From: Saccoglossus kowalevskii
Lineage: Eukaryota > Hemichordata > Enteropneusta > Harrimaniidae
DNA length: 12,448 bases
Assembly: GCF_000003605.2 (NCBI RefSeq)
Contig: NW_003129359.1
Span: 166,234-178,681 of the forward strand
Direction of reading: 5' to 3'
Shown: in pieces, positions 1 to 10,139 of the stretch
How positions within the stretch are numbered: the first letter of the stretch is position 1
Layout: each line of letters opens with the position of its first letter
Program-made: the position numbers and the translations under genes
The notes under the pieces: generated by a model
Databases searched by the model: none
What the model saw: the letters and a program-made list of their open reading frames with translations, nothing else
Told to the model about the DNA's origin: nothing

Positions 1-165
1 GTTGTGTGTCATAGTGTAGGGTAAGTACAACCCATTCACTGGGTGATCCAAGGGCTATTGCTGTGTGTCCTAGTGTAGGGTGAGTACAACCCATCCACTG
101 GGGTGAGCAATGGGTCATTGCTGTGCATTCTAGGGTGGGGTAATACGTACAATCTATCCGCTTAT
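1..165. repeat. ~60-bp tandem repeat, almost 3 copies
   Basis: Units begin at 1, 60 and 120, sharing gctgtgtgtcctagtgtagg and then gtacaacccatccactggg. The third copy is diverged and ends near 165. The array is probably cut by the window edge. Confidence 0.8.
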
Positions 166-465
166 GTTAAATTTTAGGTAAAAACTGTTGGTGAAAATAA
201 TATTGTCATTAAAAAGCACTTACTATTTTAAAATGTGGCACAATATGACATTGTAATCAGAAATTGTCATTTCAGAAAAAAAAAAAAAAAAAAAAATTAT
301 TGTGTGTACCTTTTAATTAATTTGCAGTGCTTGTCAAGTACTGCTCATTTAATTTTTCTTTTCCTAAAAAATTTTCTAATAACCTTTATAGTTTCTATGG
401 TTACTATCGTGTAAATTACATTTGTGGATTTGTATCCTCTTATGATTAATTACATGGTGTCGCAG
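1..465. other. Upstream intron, 3' part
   Basis: No coding exon is visible. It holds a ~60-bp tandem repeat at the left edge, an A21 tract at 276-296 (possibly an old retroposon tail) and AT-rich sequence up to the acceptor at 465. The exon that should end in phase 2 lies outside the window. Confidence 0.7.
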
Positions 466-663
466 TCTTTTGTTTTGGAGTGACTGGGGAATTGAACCTA
501 AAATTGAAAAGGCCTGGATGGATGGATCCAATCGAGAAGTAATCATCAAAACCAAGTTACTTTACCCCAATGGAATTACAATTGATTATGTACATCAAAG
601 ACTTTACTGGGTTGATGCCGGGCTTAATGTCATAGAGTACGCCAATTTTGATGGAACAGAACG
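466..663 (+). CDS. Exon: YWTD beta-propeller blades
   Basis: Acceptor AG ends at 465 (tggtgtcgcag) and donor GTGAGA begins at 664. One base (T466) completes a codon begun in the upstream exon, then 65 codons follow, then CG is left over (phase 2 at both ends). The translation opens L-L-F-W-S-D-W-G, an LDLR class B (YWTD) motif, followed by the blade text K-I-E-K-A-W-M-D-G-S-N-R, L-Y-P-N-G-I-T-I-D and R-L-Y-W-V-D-A, typical of LRP propellers. The ATG-less start confirms an internal exon, not a gene start. Confidence 0.93.
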
Positions 664-3600
664 GTGAGATATGTTTTCTTATTTTAAAGGATTTTTGTAA
701 GTAATTTCAAAATAAATTGTCAATAATACATAAAGTATGATATTGTCAGTTTCATCGTCATTTATGGGTGGATTTTGTTCAAACTTAGGGGCATACGTTG
801 GACATTATGGGATCTTGATGCAAGTCATTTTGTTTTTCTGATCGGATTTAAAATGGCAGACTAATGGTGATTTTGTTTTAATGAATGCAGTTCTAGTGCC
901 ATATCTCTGACATGCTTTGACTGATTATGTTCAAATTTTATATATTCATTATACATCATGACAAAGATAAATCTGTTTCAAAATGGCCAAGTGGCGGCCA
1001 TTTTTGTACTAAAAAATTATCAAAAATAAAGCATTTCTGCGTTGTGGAACCGGATCTTGGTCGTTTATGGATGGATTTTGTTAAAACTTGGTACATACAT
1101 AAGACATATATGGGTATATATATGGGTCCCTAATGCACGTTAATTTATTTTCAAATCTGATTTAAAATGGCTGACTGGTGGTCATGAATGTAGTTCTGGA
1201 CTTGATTTGACTTAAAATTTTATATATTCATTCTACATCATGTTAAAGATATACAGATGTATTCAAAATGGACAACTAGTTGCTATTTTGTTTTAATTAA
1301 TGCTGTTACACAGCAATATCTCTCAATTTGGACAAGTACTCCTTTGACGATCAGATACAAGATGACTGAATGTCAATCATTTCAGTGTTAACGAATCACC
1401 ATAATCAAGTATCAGCTTCTGGATCCATATCTCTGACATTTTTATGTTTGAACTATAATACTATAAACAAAATTATACATCTTAAATTCGATAACTAAGG
1501 AGACTGTGCCATGCATGGCTTGTTTTATTAATGTTGAACCAAATGAACATAATGGAATATGGGAAAATTGTGCATGAGTTAGTGACTGTCAGATTTCATA
1601 CAACATGCATGTTGGCCAAATAATAAGTATTCTATAGTGGATTTCTGTTTATACCTTTCCAGGTCTACTGAGTCGGTATAGCATTACTATCTGGTGTTGA
1701 GTGTTATTTCTTTATCAATTTTTTATACAAGATATTTTTTTTTTAAACTGCTTGTTTTCAGATTTGTTTTTTGTCCATTCTAGACAAATGCATGACTGAT
1801 ATTGTCAAAAATTGTGATTATGTCTTTTGAATTCATCTGGTGTTTTTCAATCTGATTAAAATCTGATGTATTGTACGGCGTGTATTTTATTTTATAATAT
1901 TTATTTTACTTTTATTATTCTGTATTTTTTATGTTACGTACTTGTGATTCGGTATATTTTAAACTATCACCTTGTTTGGCATTCACAATTATCAAAACTT
2001 TAAAAAACTCGCAACAAATAAATAATAGATCCAAATAAAAAATAAAATAAAATAAAAAATGAAAAAAAAGCCCAAAATATTTTATTTTAATCAGATTGGG
2101 TGTTTTTTCTGCCTGTTTTTAAGTGTATCGCATAAAATGCATTTATTTCATTTTACTTGATAGGAGGTCACTTGATGAGCTGACAGTGCCACATCCATTC
2201 TCTTTAACGTTGTTTGAAGATAGATTGTATTGGACAGACTGGACAAAAGGATCCATTGAGTCAATCAATAAATTCACTGGTCAAGACTTAAAAGTGATAG
2301 TATCTGGTTTGCACCATCCAATGGGTGTTGTCGTTGCACATAGTGTTAGACAACCACCCCCACCAACAGGTACAGTCACATGTCTCCCTCCCCCACCAAC
2401 AAGTGCAGTCACATGTCTCCCTCCCCCACCAACAGGTGCAGTCACATGTCTCCCTCCCCCACCAACAGGTGCAGTCACATGTCTCCCTCCCCCACCAACA
2501 GGTGCAGTCACATGTCTCCCTCCCCCACCAACAGGTGCAGTCACATGTCTCCCTCCCCCACCAACAGGTGCAGTCACATGTCTCTCTTTCTGTTTCTTAC
2601 CTGACTAAGTTTAATTTATTAGGTTTTTGGCCTAGAATTGCAAAGGATCGCAAACGATTCTAAAGTCAGTCACTTTGAAAGGAGAAGTTCTCTGACTTAA
2701 ATCATATACATTTGTACATACAATGCACAATTCATTTGATATTCAGTCCATCTTCTATTTCGAAATCCCTTATTTTTGAAGTACACATTACAGGCTACCG
2801 GGTATATCAGAATCATCTGCTTTTTTTGACCTTCGTTTAGTTTGCACACATGTTGGTAACTTTTTTTGTGAAGATGACCAATGTAATAATGAGTGGAACA
2901 AAAAATACCCAAAAGTACCATGGCAAAACCTGATACATGCATTTATTTGTCCTTGTTTAAACCTGTATCTCTTGGACATGTCTTAGCCGATCACATGACA
3001 TCTTGCACATTCATTCGTTTCATGATCTGATTCAAGATGGCCAAATGGTGGCCATTTTAGTAATAAAAAAAATCATCCAAATCAAGCATTTCTACCAGTG
3101 CAAATTCGGATCTTAGTTTTCATGCACGTCAGATACAAAATGGTCGACTGGTGGCCATTTAGTGTTTATAACAAGCTCTATCTTTGAAATTTCCAGACCA
3201 GTCGTGTAAGAAAGTAGTATACATAAAATTGTGTCATGTTTTCTTTTGTAGGTTTTAAAGGATGTTTAAACAGTCAGTGCAGTCATTTGTGTCTTCTTAA
3301 ACCAGGTGGTTTTAGCTGTGCTTGCTCCATTGGTTACCAGTTATCAAATATGTCAGCAACTCGTTGTGAAGGTATTTGATTTCTTATTTATTTCTGATTA
3401 TCAGCACAAATGTACACATATCATTTTTATTCCCCGTTAGTACGAAGTCCGAAAACGGGGACTTATAATTCGGTCTCCGTGCGTCTGTGCGTCCATCCAT
3501 CCGTCTGTGCGTCCGTTCGTCCGTTCGTCCGTCCATCCGTCCGTCCGTCCGTCCGTCCGTCCGTCCGGAGTCGTATCTCAAAATCCCTTGGACCGATTCC

Positions 3601-6600
3601 GTTCATTCATTCTTTGTATATGCCTAGTACATGCAATGGTTTAGTGATTTGATTCAAAATGGCCGACTGGCAGCCATCTTGTTTTTTGAAAATGTTGTAT
3701 TTTGGACATGCTTTATCAATTTTCATTCAAACTTGGTACATAAATTATACATGTTAGGATACATGTCCATGACAATTTATTTCACAATTGGATCAAAGAT
3801 GGCCGACTGGCAGCAATCTTGTTTTTTGAAAATGTTGTATTTTCGACATGCTTTGTCAGTTTTCATTAAAATTTAGTACATAGATCATACATTTTAGGAT
3901 ACATGTCCCCGACCGTTCGTGAGTTCCTGAGTCTGCCCGTCTGCCCGTCTGCCAGTCTGCCCGTCTGCCAGTCTGCCCGTCTGCCAGTCTGCCCGTCTGC
4001 CCGTCTGCCCGTCTGCCAGTCTGCCCGTCTGTCCGTCTGTCTGCCCGTCTGTCCGTCTGTCTGCCCGTCTGTCCGTCTGTCTGTCTGCCCGTCCGTCCGT
4101 CTGTCTGTCTGCCCGTCCGTCTGTCTGTCTGCCCGTCCGTCTGTCTGTCTGCCCGTCTGTCCGCCCGTCTGTCTGTCTGTCCGCCCGTCTGTCTGTCTGT
4201 CCGTCCGTCTGTCTGTCTGTCCGTCCGTCCGCCCGTCTGTCCGTCCGTCCGCCCGTCTGTCCGTCCGTCCGCCCGTCTGTCCGTCCGTCCGCCCGTCTGT
4301 CCGTCCGTCCGCCCGTCTGTCCGTCCGTCCGCTTGTCTGTCCGTCCGTCCGCCCGTCTGTCCGTCCGCCCGCCCGTCTGTCCGTCCGTCCGTCCGCCCGT
4401 CTGTCCGTCCGTCCGCCCGTCTGTCCGTCTGCCCGTCTGCCCGTCTGTCCGTCTGCCCGTCTGTCCGTCTGCCCGTCTGCCCGTCCGCCAGTCTGTCCGT
4501 CAGTCAGTCTGTCAGTCAGTCTGTCCAGAGTCATATTTCAGAATCCTGTGGATAGATTTCGTTCATTCTTTGCATGTGGCAGCCATCTTGTTTTTTAAAA
4601 ATGTTGTATTGTGGACATGCTTTGTCAGTTGTCATTCAAACTTGGTACATAGATTATACATCTTAGGATACATGTCCATGATGATTTATTTCGCAATTCC
4701 ATCAAAGATGGTCGACTGGCAGGCATCTTGTTTTTTTTATATGCGGTATCTTGGACGTGCTCTGTCAGTTTTCATTAAAATTTGGCACATACATGTACTT
4801 TATACATGTCAGGATGCATGTTCATGACAATTTGTTTCAAAATCTAGGCAAGGACGGCCGATTGACAGCCGTCTGACTTTTTGGCCTTACCACTATATTT
4901 CCACAATTTATGTACCATTTTCATTCGTATTTGGCACATACATCATACATATCAGTGTGTTTCATAATCGGATCAAAGATGGCCGAATAACGACTGTTTT
5001 TATTTTTGGCCATATTACTACTACACGGAACACGTGTTTTGATGTAAATAAACAATATGTTGTATACGCCACTTGGAACTCAAGTTCCAAGGACACGCCC
5101 GCGACAACCCCTCCGCTTTAATATGACAAGCACAAAGAGAGCTTTCAAAAATTTAACTGGGACTGTGTCATTTTCAATGACTTGTTTAAAATGTTTACCT
5201 CATGATCATGACATGTTACTGTTTCAGAAGTCGGCATTATATTATATAGTGAGTCAGTTATGAAGACTGCATCAGTCTCTCCCAGTGAAAAAACTGTAGT
5301 GCCCCCTCAGGAATCTACCGAGGAATCTACCCAGGCATCGACCCAGGCTGCTATGTCCAGCGAAAAAAAATTATTGTCCACCTTAGCTGATGAAGCAATA
5401 ACAGTACAACCTTCTACATTAGATGTAACCACAGATCAAATGAAAACAGTACACCATTCCTCGTCGGATACATCTATAAAGCAAATCACTGTCGGACACA
5501 ATTCCTTGTCTGATATACCCACAAAGAAAACTATCATGGGACATGATACCATTTCAGATATATCCATGAAGCAAACCACTGCAGAATACCATACTAATAC
5601 ACCAACAAAGAAAATCACCGCAGTACACCAGTCAGTTTCAACAACTGAACAAAGCACTGCAGAGAGTGGCGTTTCTGACGTGTATACCACTGAAGAACTA
5701 ACTGGGACGCTAATAGATGAGAAGAGTGACTTGAATTTATCTTTTCTTGTTCCTTTGTTTTGTACCAATGATTACTGTCTTAATGGTGGCAAGTGTATTG
5801 AAGATAAACATGGATTAACTTGTAGGTATGTACACTTAATAATTAACTTTCAATTTGCGGTTAAATATACATGTCATTTTGTACATGTCATATGCTGGTT
5901 GGTTGGTTGGCAAGTTGGATGCAATTTTGGAATGACTACCGGTCACTGGTAGCATAGTGGTTGTCGCATTAGATTCGTGATCGGTAGACCCGAGTTCAAA
6001 TCATACCTTAGGCTGAACATCAAAGGGTCGACCCCCTACCCTGGGCGAGTGTGCCACAGACTCAATGGGAAGGCCAATTCCACTGGCCAAGACTCATTCA
6101 CTAACGAATGCGACTTTGGGGGAACCTTGGTTAAGGTCCGCAGGTGCTTGTGTTCAACCGGGCCTGGTTGACGCCAGGATAGCGCATTAAAATTGCCATT
6201 TGATAGGGAGATGGCCACACAGCCCTGTCATGTAGTCCCAAGCAGGAAATGACTTTTGTGGCAAAATGCACTGTCAACACTAGCACTTGCAATTTTCACT
6301 TACAAAAAAAAAAGTCAGAAGAGACAAGTGACATTCAATGTCCGTAACTGTCGCATGGCACAATAACAATTTAAAAAAAAACAAAAAAAAAACTTTGGAA
6401 TGACTGTGTAATTCAAGTACTGGTTCCTAGCTCTTGTATGCTGTACAGAAATGCTGAGGTGATTTTGGTCTTCATGGACTGAATACAGCTTTTGTGTTCA
6501 GAGGTCGTGCAGAGAAAGCTATACGACCAAGGGCAACAAAAGCCGTATCCAGTTCATAATGATTTTATCATACCCCCGGTATACTTTGTACGTCTAATTA

Positions 6601-9121
6601 TAATTTTACCACAGTGTGACCTAAAACACCATTGTTTAGATTGATGAAAACAGTGCGCTAGGCCGGGCATGATACAGGAAATTATTGCGCATTTTCCATA
6701 ACATTATGAGCATTACAAGGTACACTGTATACAAGTTCACTTGTATCATGCACTATTAACTTTTATTATACATCTGTCACAGTAACGCCACAAGTTACAG
6801 CATGATGTAATTTTGCGGTATTTTATGATGTATTTTTATCCTTCCAAATATGGAATGATTACGCGTGTAATAATAAAAACAAACATGGCTGCCACCAGGG
6901 TTTGACTGGACTCCACACAAAGAAGTTCGCTGATTCTGTTCTAAATGTTTTGGATTTCGGCATTCCCATGATGTATCCTTGGAAGGAATAGATGTATAAT
7001 ATAAGGTTATTACGAGAATACCGCAAAGTATGCACTCGGACAGTACACCATCGCATCGACCTTCGCTCCACTGCACGTCGGTCAATACTGCCGCTTTATC
7101 ATCTTTGTGCATACTTTGTAGTAGCCTTGTAATAACCTCGTATTATTTGATTACTAAGTATTATTATTTAATGATTATAAAATCACTTACCAATGATTTA
7201 AATACTGTAGTCAATTATTTGTATGCCACAGATACTGTAGAATACTTTATTTTCGCTTGGAATATATTTTCTCCAAAATCTAGCCTGGGTTTTAAAAAGT
7301 TTCAAAAAATGAAATTTTTCTTTAACATTGTGTTCTATGGAATTGTTCATAGCAATTTTTAAGAAATATTAGGACACGTTTCTCAAAAATCTTAACTGTA
7401 ATACACAAAATAATGCTATTTTATTGCACCATATGACATTAGCTTCATGATTGTACATAATTAACATTGTCATGTGATTTATGACCAATTTTGTCAAAAA
7501 TTATGACTAGGCTTTTACCTTAATTGACTACAGGTGGTTGTATCATTACTGACTTAACAAATCATTTAATTAACGGTCAATCCCTGAGGCCAATCATTTT
7601 AGGAGTCAACACAACACTTGTGAGTAATAATGTCCATTTAATTCAACAGTTGTAGTAATGGTTTTATTGGTATAAGATGTGAATTAGTGGTATTAGCTGG
7701 AGTGGAGGAGACCATATCTGATACTGGATGTAAGTTAGTTGAATATTGTTTCTTAAGAGTCGAAGAAGGATGATCTTCTCAACTCTGCATTTAAATTTTT
7801 GGTAAATAAACAACACATTTGACTATATAAATATATGTTGCTATGGGATCCATATTTAATGCCATTTACTGTCATCGCCTTATTGTTTCAAATACAAACA
7901 TCAGCATTGCCAGCTAAGTTAGTGACTAGTTCACTAGATAAAACTGTTATTACGATGTGCGCCATTCAGCTAGGTGTGCACAGTATCGGAGTTACTCAAA
8001 CTAGTGAAATGCACATTTTGAGAGAAAAGTAGACTTGAAACAAGTTACTTTCAAGTCGATGGAGTGGATCATCTCACAGGAAACCCAAAATAATAACCAT
8101 TGCTACATACAAAACTAGGACCAGTTAACAACAAGTGTATTTAGTAATGCTAAATCATGTATTACACTCGCCAGCAACTGTGTCCTGATGTGTGAGCCTG
8201 CTTCAGTATATAAATGTATTACACTCGCCAGCAACTGTGTCCTGATGTGTGAGCCTGCTTCAGTATATATAAATGTATTACACTCGCCAGCAACTGTGTC
8301 CTGATGTGTGAGCCTGCTTCAGTATATATAAAATGTATTACACTCTCCAGCAACTGTGTCCTGATGTGTGAGCCTGCTTCAGTATATAAATGTATTACAC
8401 TCTCCAGCAACTGTGTCCTGATGTGTGAGGATAACTTTGCTATTTGTCATACAGCAGTTTTTATGACTAGATGAAATAAATTGAATGGGAATTGCTTCTT
8501 CTGTTAATAAATCATTATGTCCTTCAGTATTAGTTTGGCGTATCCTGTTGAGGTTGCTTTGGCGCAACTTGTTCCAATCGTGAAATGATATCAAGATGCA
8601 CATCACAAACCTGTCAGCAACTTGCATGTACTTGGCAATGTTATTTAGGTTACTGAAACTATATGGTGTTGACAGAAATATTCATAGTGCAAATAATAAA
8701 TCATCAATATTTAGGATGTATATCAAAAAAGGGGTCCTGACATAACAATCTATGAATACTACATTTTCTTTCCAGATATTGCATGGGTAACAATTGGTCT
8801 AATCATTATTTGTATTATACTCGCAACTTTTATTACAATTGCTGTGAAGTTTTACAGAAAAAGAAGGCAAGTCCTTGTCATTGATTAGTCTTAAAACACA
8901 AACTTGTAGTGTGCGTGCGCGTGCGCGTGCGCGTGCGCGTGTGCGTGTGCGTTCCATTGAACATGCCTGGGCTGATCATATTCAATCTTCATACATATAT
9001 CGTGCACGTCCATTGATTCCATGATCCGATTCAAGATGATCAAATAGCCGCCATTTCTGTACTTCAAATGAAGCAAAATTAAACATTGCTGCCACATTTC
9101 ATGACTAAATCTACATCGCGT

Positions 9122-9155
<34 letters not shown>

Positions 9156-10089
9156 TTTATTTCCCTTTACTTCCTCCTAAGAGGTATGAGAGAACTGAAT
9201 AATGTACATTACACAATAAATTTGAACATTGATAAATTATCTTTAAACTTGGTACATTTATTGGACATAACTAGACCTTGATACACTTTGTTTTGTTTTT
9301 CGAATCTCTCGCATGCCTTGACTATTCATGTTCAAACTGTTATATATACGACTGTACATAAGACATATGTGCATGTATTCGTATGATGTCCAAATTCAAA
9401 GTGGCCGATTGGCAGCCATGTTAATTAATGCATCAACAAATAAGCATTTCTACCATTCCAGATCTGTCATATATGGACAGCTATTGTTCAAACTTTTATA
9501 CGACTGTACATAAAGCATATGTGCATGTATTCATAGATAGATAATTTATTTGACACAAAACTTTGTATCTAGAATACATTGTCCATGGTCAAGAAACTAA
9601 TCTATTAACAACACAATAAAAAACCAACAACATATGATGTCCAAATTCAAAATGGCCGATTGGCAGCCATGTTAATAATGCATCAACAAATCTAGCATTT
9701 CTTCCATTCCATTTTTTTTTCATTCATTGTCACTATCTCTGTAGTTTTCCCACAGAAAACCACAGAATTACAAATTTGCTTTGCAATCAAACTTTTCAAC
9801 TCATTTGTACATCCTTGTTTTCAAACTCTGATTCAAAGTGGTTGACATATTTCTCGATTTACTAGTATTGACTCGTGTCATGTCATCAAATCACTTTTTT
9901 TTTCTTGATATATATATACTGTAAAGGGGTTATATTCACTGGATTTTAATTTTGCTTATTTCGCTGACTGGAAAATGCGCTAAATTAAAACCCACTAAAT
10001 ATGCCTGAAATGGTAAATCAGCGAAATTTAAACCCAGTGAAAATTAGTCATTTTACAGTGTGTGTAAGTATGTATATGTATGTATGTAT

Positions 10090-10139
<50 letters not shown>

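Larger units (their letters stand above)
3430..5000 (-). mobile_element. Pearl/HINE-like composite: core repeats, ACGG microsatellite, terminal hairpin
   Basis: Read on the minus strand: ~140-bp core repeats, then a conserved linker (3569-3600, copied at 4526-4560), then an (ACGG)n-type microsatellite, then a 3' block with a hairpin TCCCCGTT...AACGGGGA (3431-3438 / 3455-3462 approx.). The module microsatellite-linker-core occurs twice, so one copy is nested in or tandem to the other. Family knowledge: pearl elements of bivalves (thought to be Helentron-associated) have core repeats, an ACGG-like microsatellite and a terminal palindrome. No coding capacity and no clear ends are visible. Family assignment is inference. 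Confidence 0.55.
3372..5227 (+). other. Intron 3 (1856 bp, GT-AG, phase 1)
   Basis: Almost wholly repeat: a hairpin (3430-3462), CCGT microsatellites (3473-3568 and 3932-4526), ~140-bp core repeats (3640-3905 and 4560-5000) and a perfect 9-bp-arm palindrome at 5072-5091. No exon is visible in it. Confidence 0.88.
5826..7649 (+). other. Intron 4 (1824 bp, GT-AG, phase 2)
   Basis: It splits the second EGF module. It contains a short (GGTT)4 run (5897-5910), a full-length SINE (5938-6393) and a cluster of inverted repeats (6474-7137). From about 7140 to 7649 it is plain AT-rich sequence in which I see nothing else. Confidence 0.9.

Noticed and set aside
927-1133. 68-codon frame in intron 1
   Set aside because: It lies within the interspersed tandem repeat and similar frames are broken in the other copies.
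2281-2663. Open frames on both strands through the 33-bp minisatellite
   Set aside because: The unit length is a multiple of three, so any stop-free frame stays open. Only the frame continuous with the propeller exon is meaningful.
3866-4598. Two long open frames (over 220 codons) on opposite strands across the long microsatellite
   Set aside because: They consist only of repeated Cys-Pro-Ser-Val-Arg or Thr-Asp-Gly-Arg-like residues from a 4-bp repeat that contains no stop in any frame. They are a by-product of the repeat and lie in an intron.
5057-5263. 68-codon + strand frame reaching into the stalk exon
   Set aside because: It reads the stalk exon in a different frame from the one supported by both splice junctions and the EGF cysteines; it is intronic read-through.
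5938-6015. A functional tRNA gene
   Set aside because: The A and B boxes are present, but there is no proper acceptor stem or T-stem pairing, and the sequence continues into a SINE body with a tail and target duplications.
7030-7362. 110-codon frame on the + strand
   Set aside because: It begins inside one arm of an inverted repeat and runs into low-complexity Tyr/Ile/Phe-rich translation in intron 4.
7835-8032. 65-codon frame with a hydrophobic start resembling a signal peptide
   Set aside because: It lies wholly in intron 5, has no recognisable domain, no splice continuity and an AT-rich random look.
8156-8429. CRISPR array
   Set aside because: The repeats are direct and contiguous with no unique spacers, in an animal intron; it is a plain tandem repeat.
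8867-8872. A GT donor at 8871 instead of the GC donor at 8867
   Set aside because: Joining 8870 to 10303 shifts the frame and reaches TGA within eight codons, losing a well-formed cytoplasmic tail.
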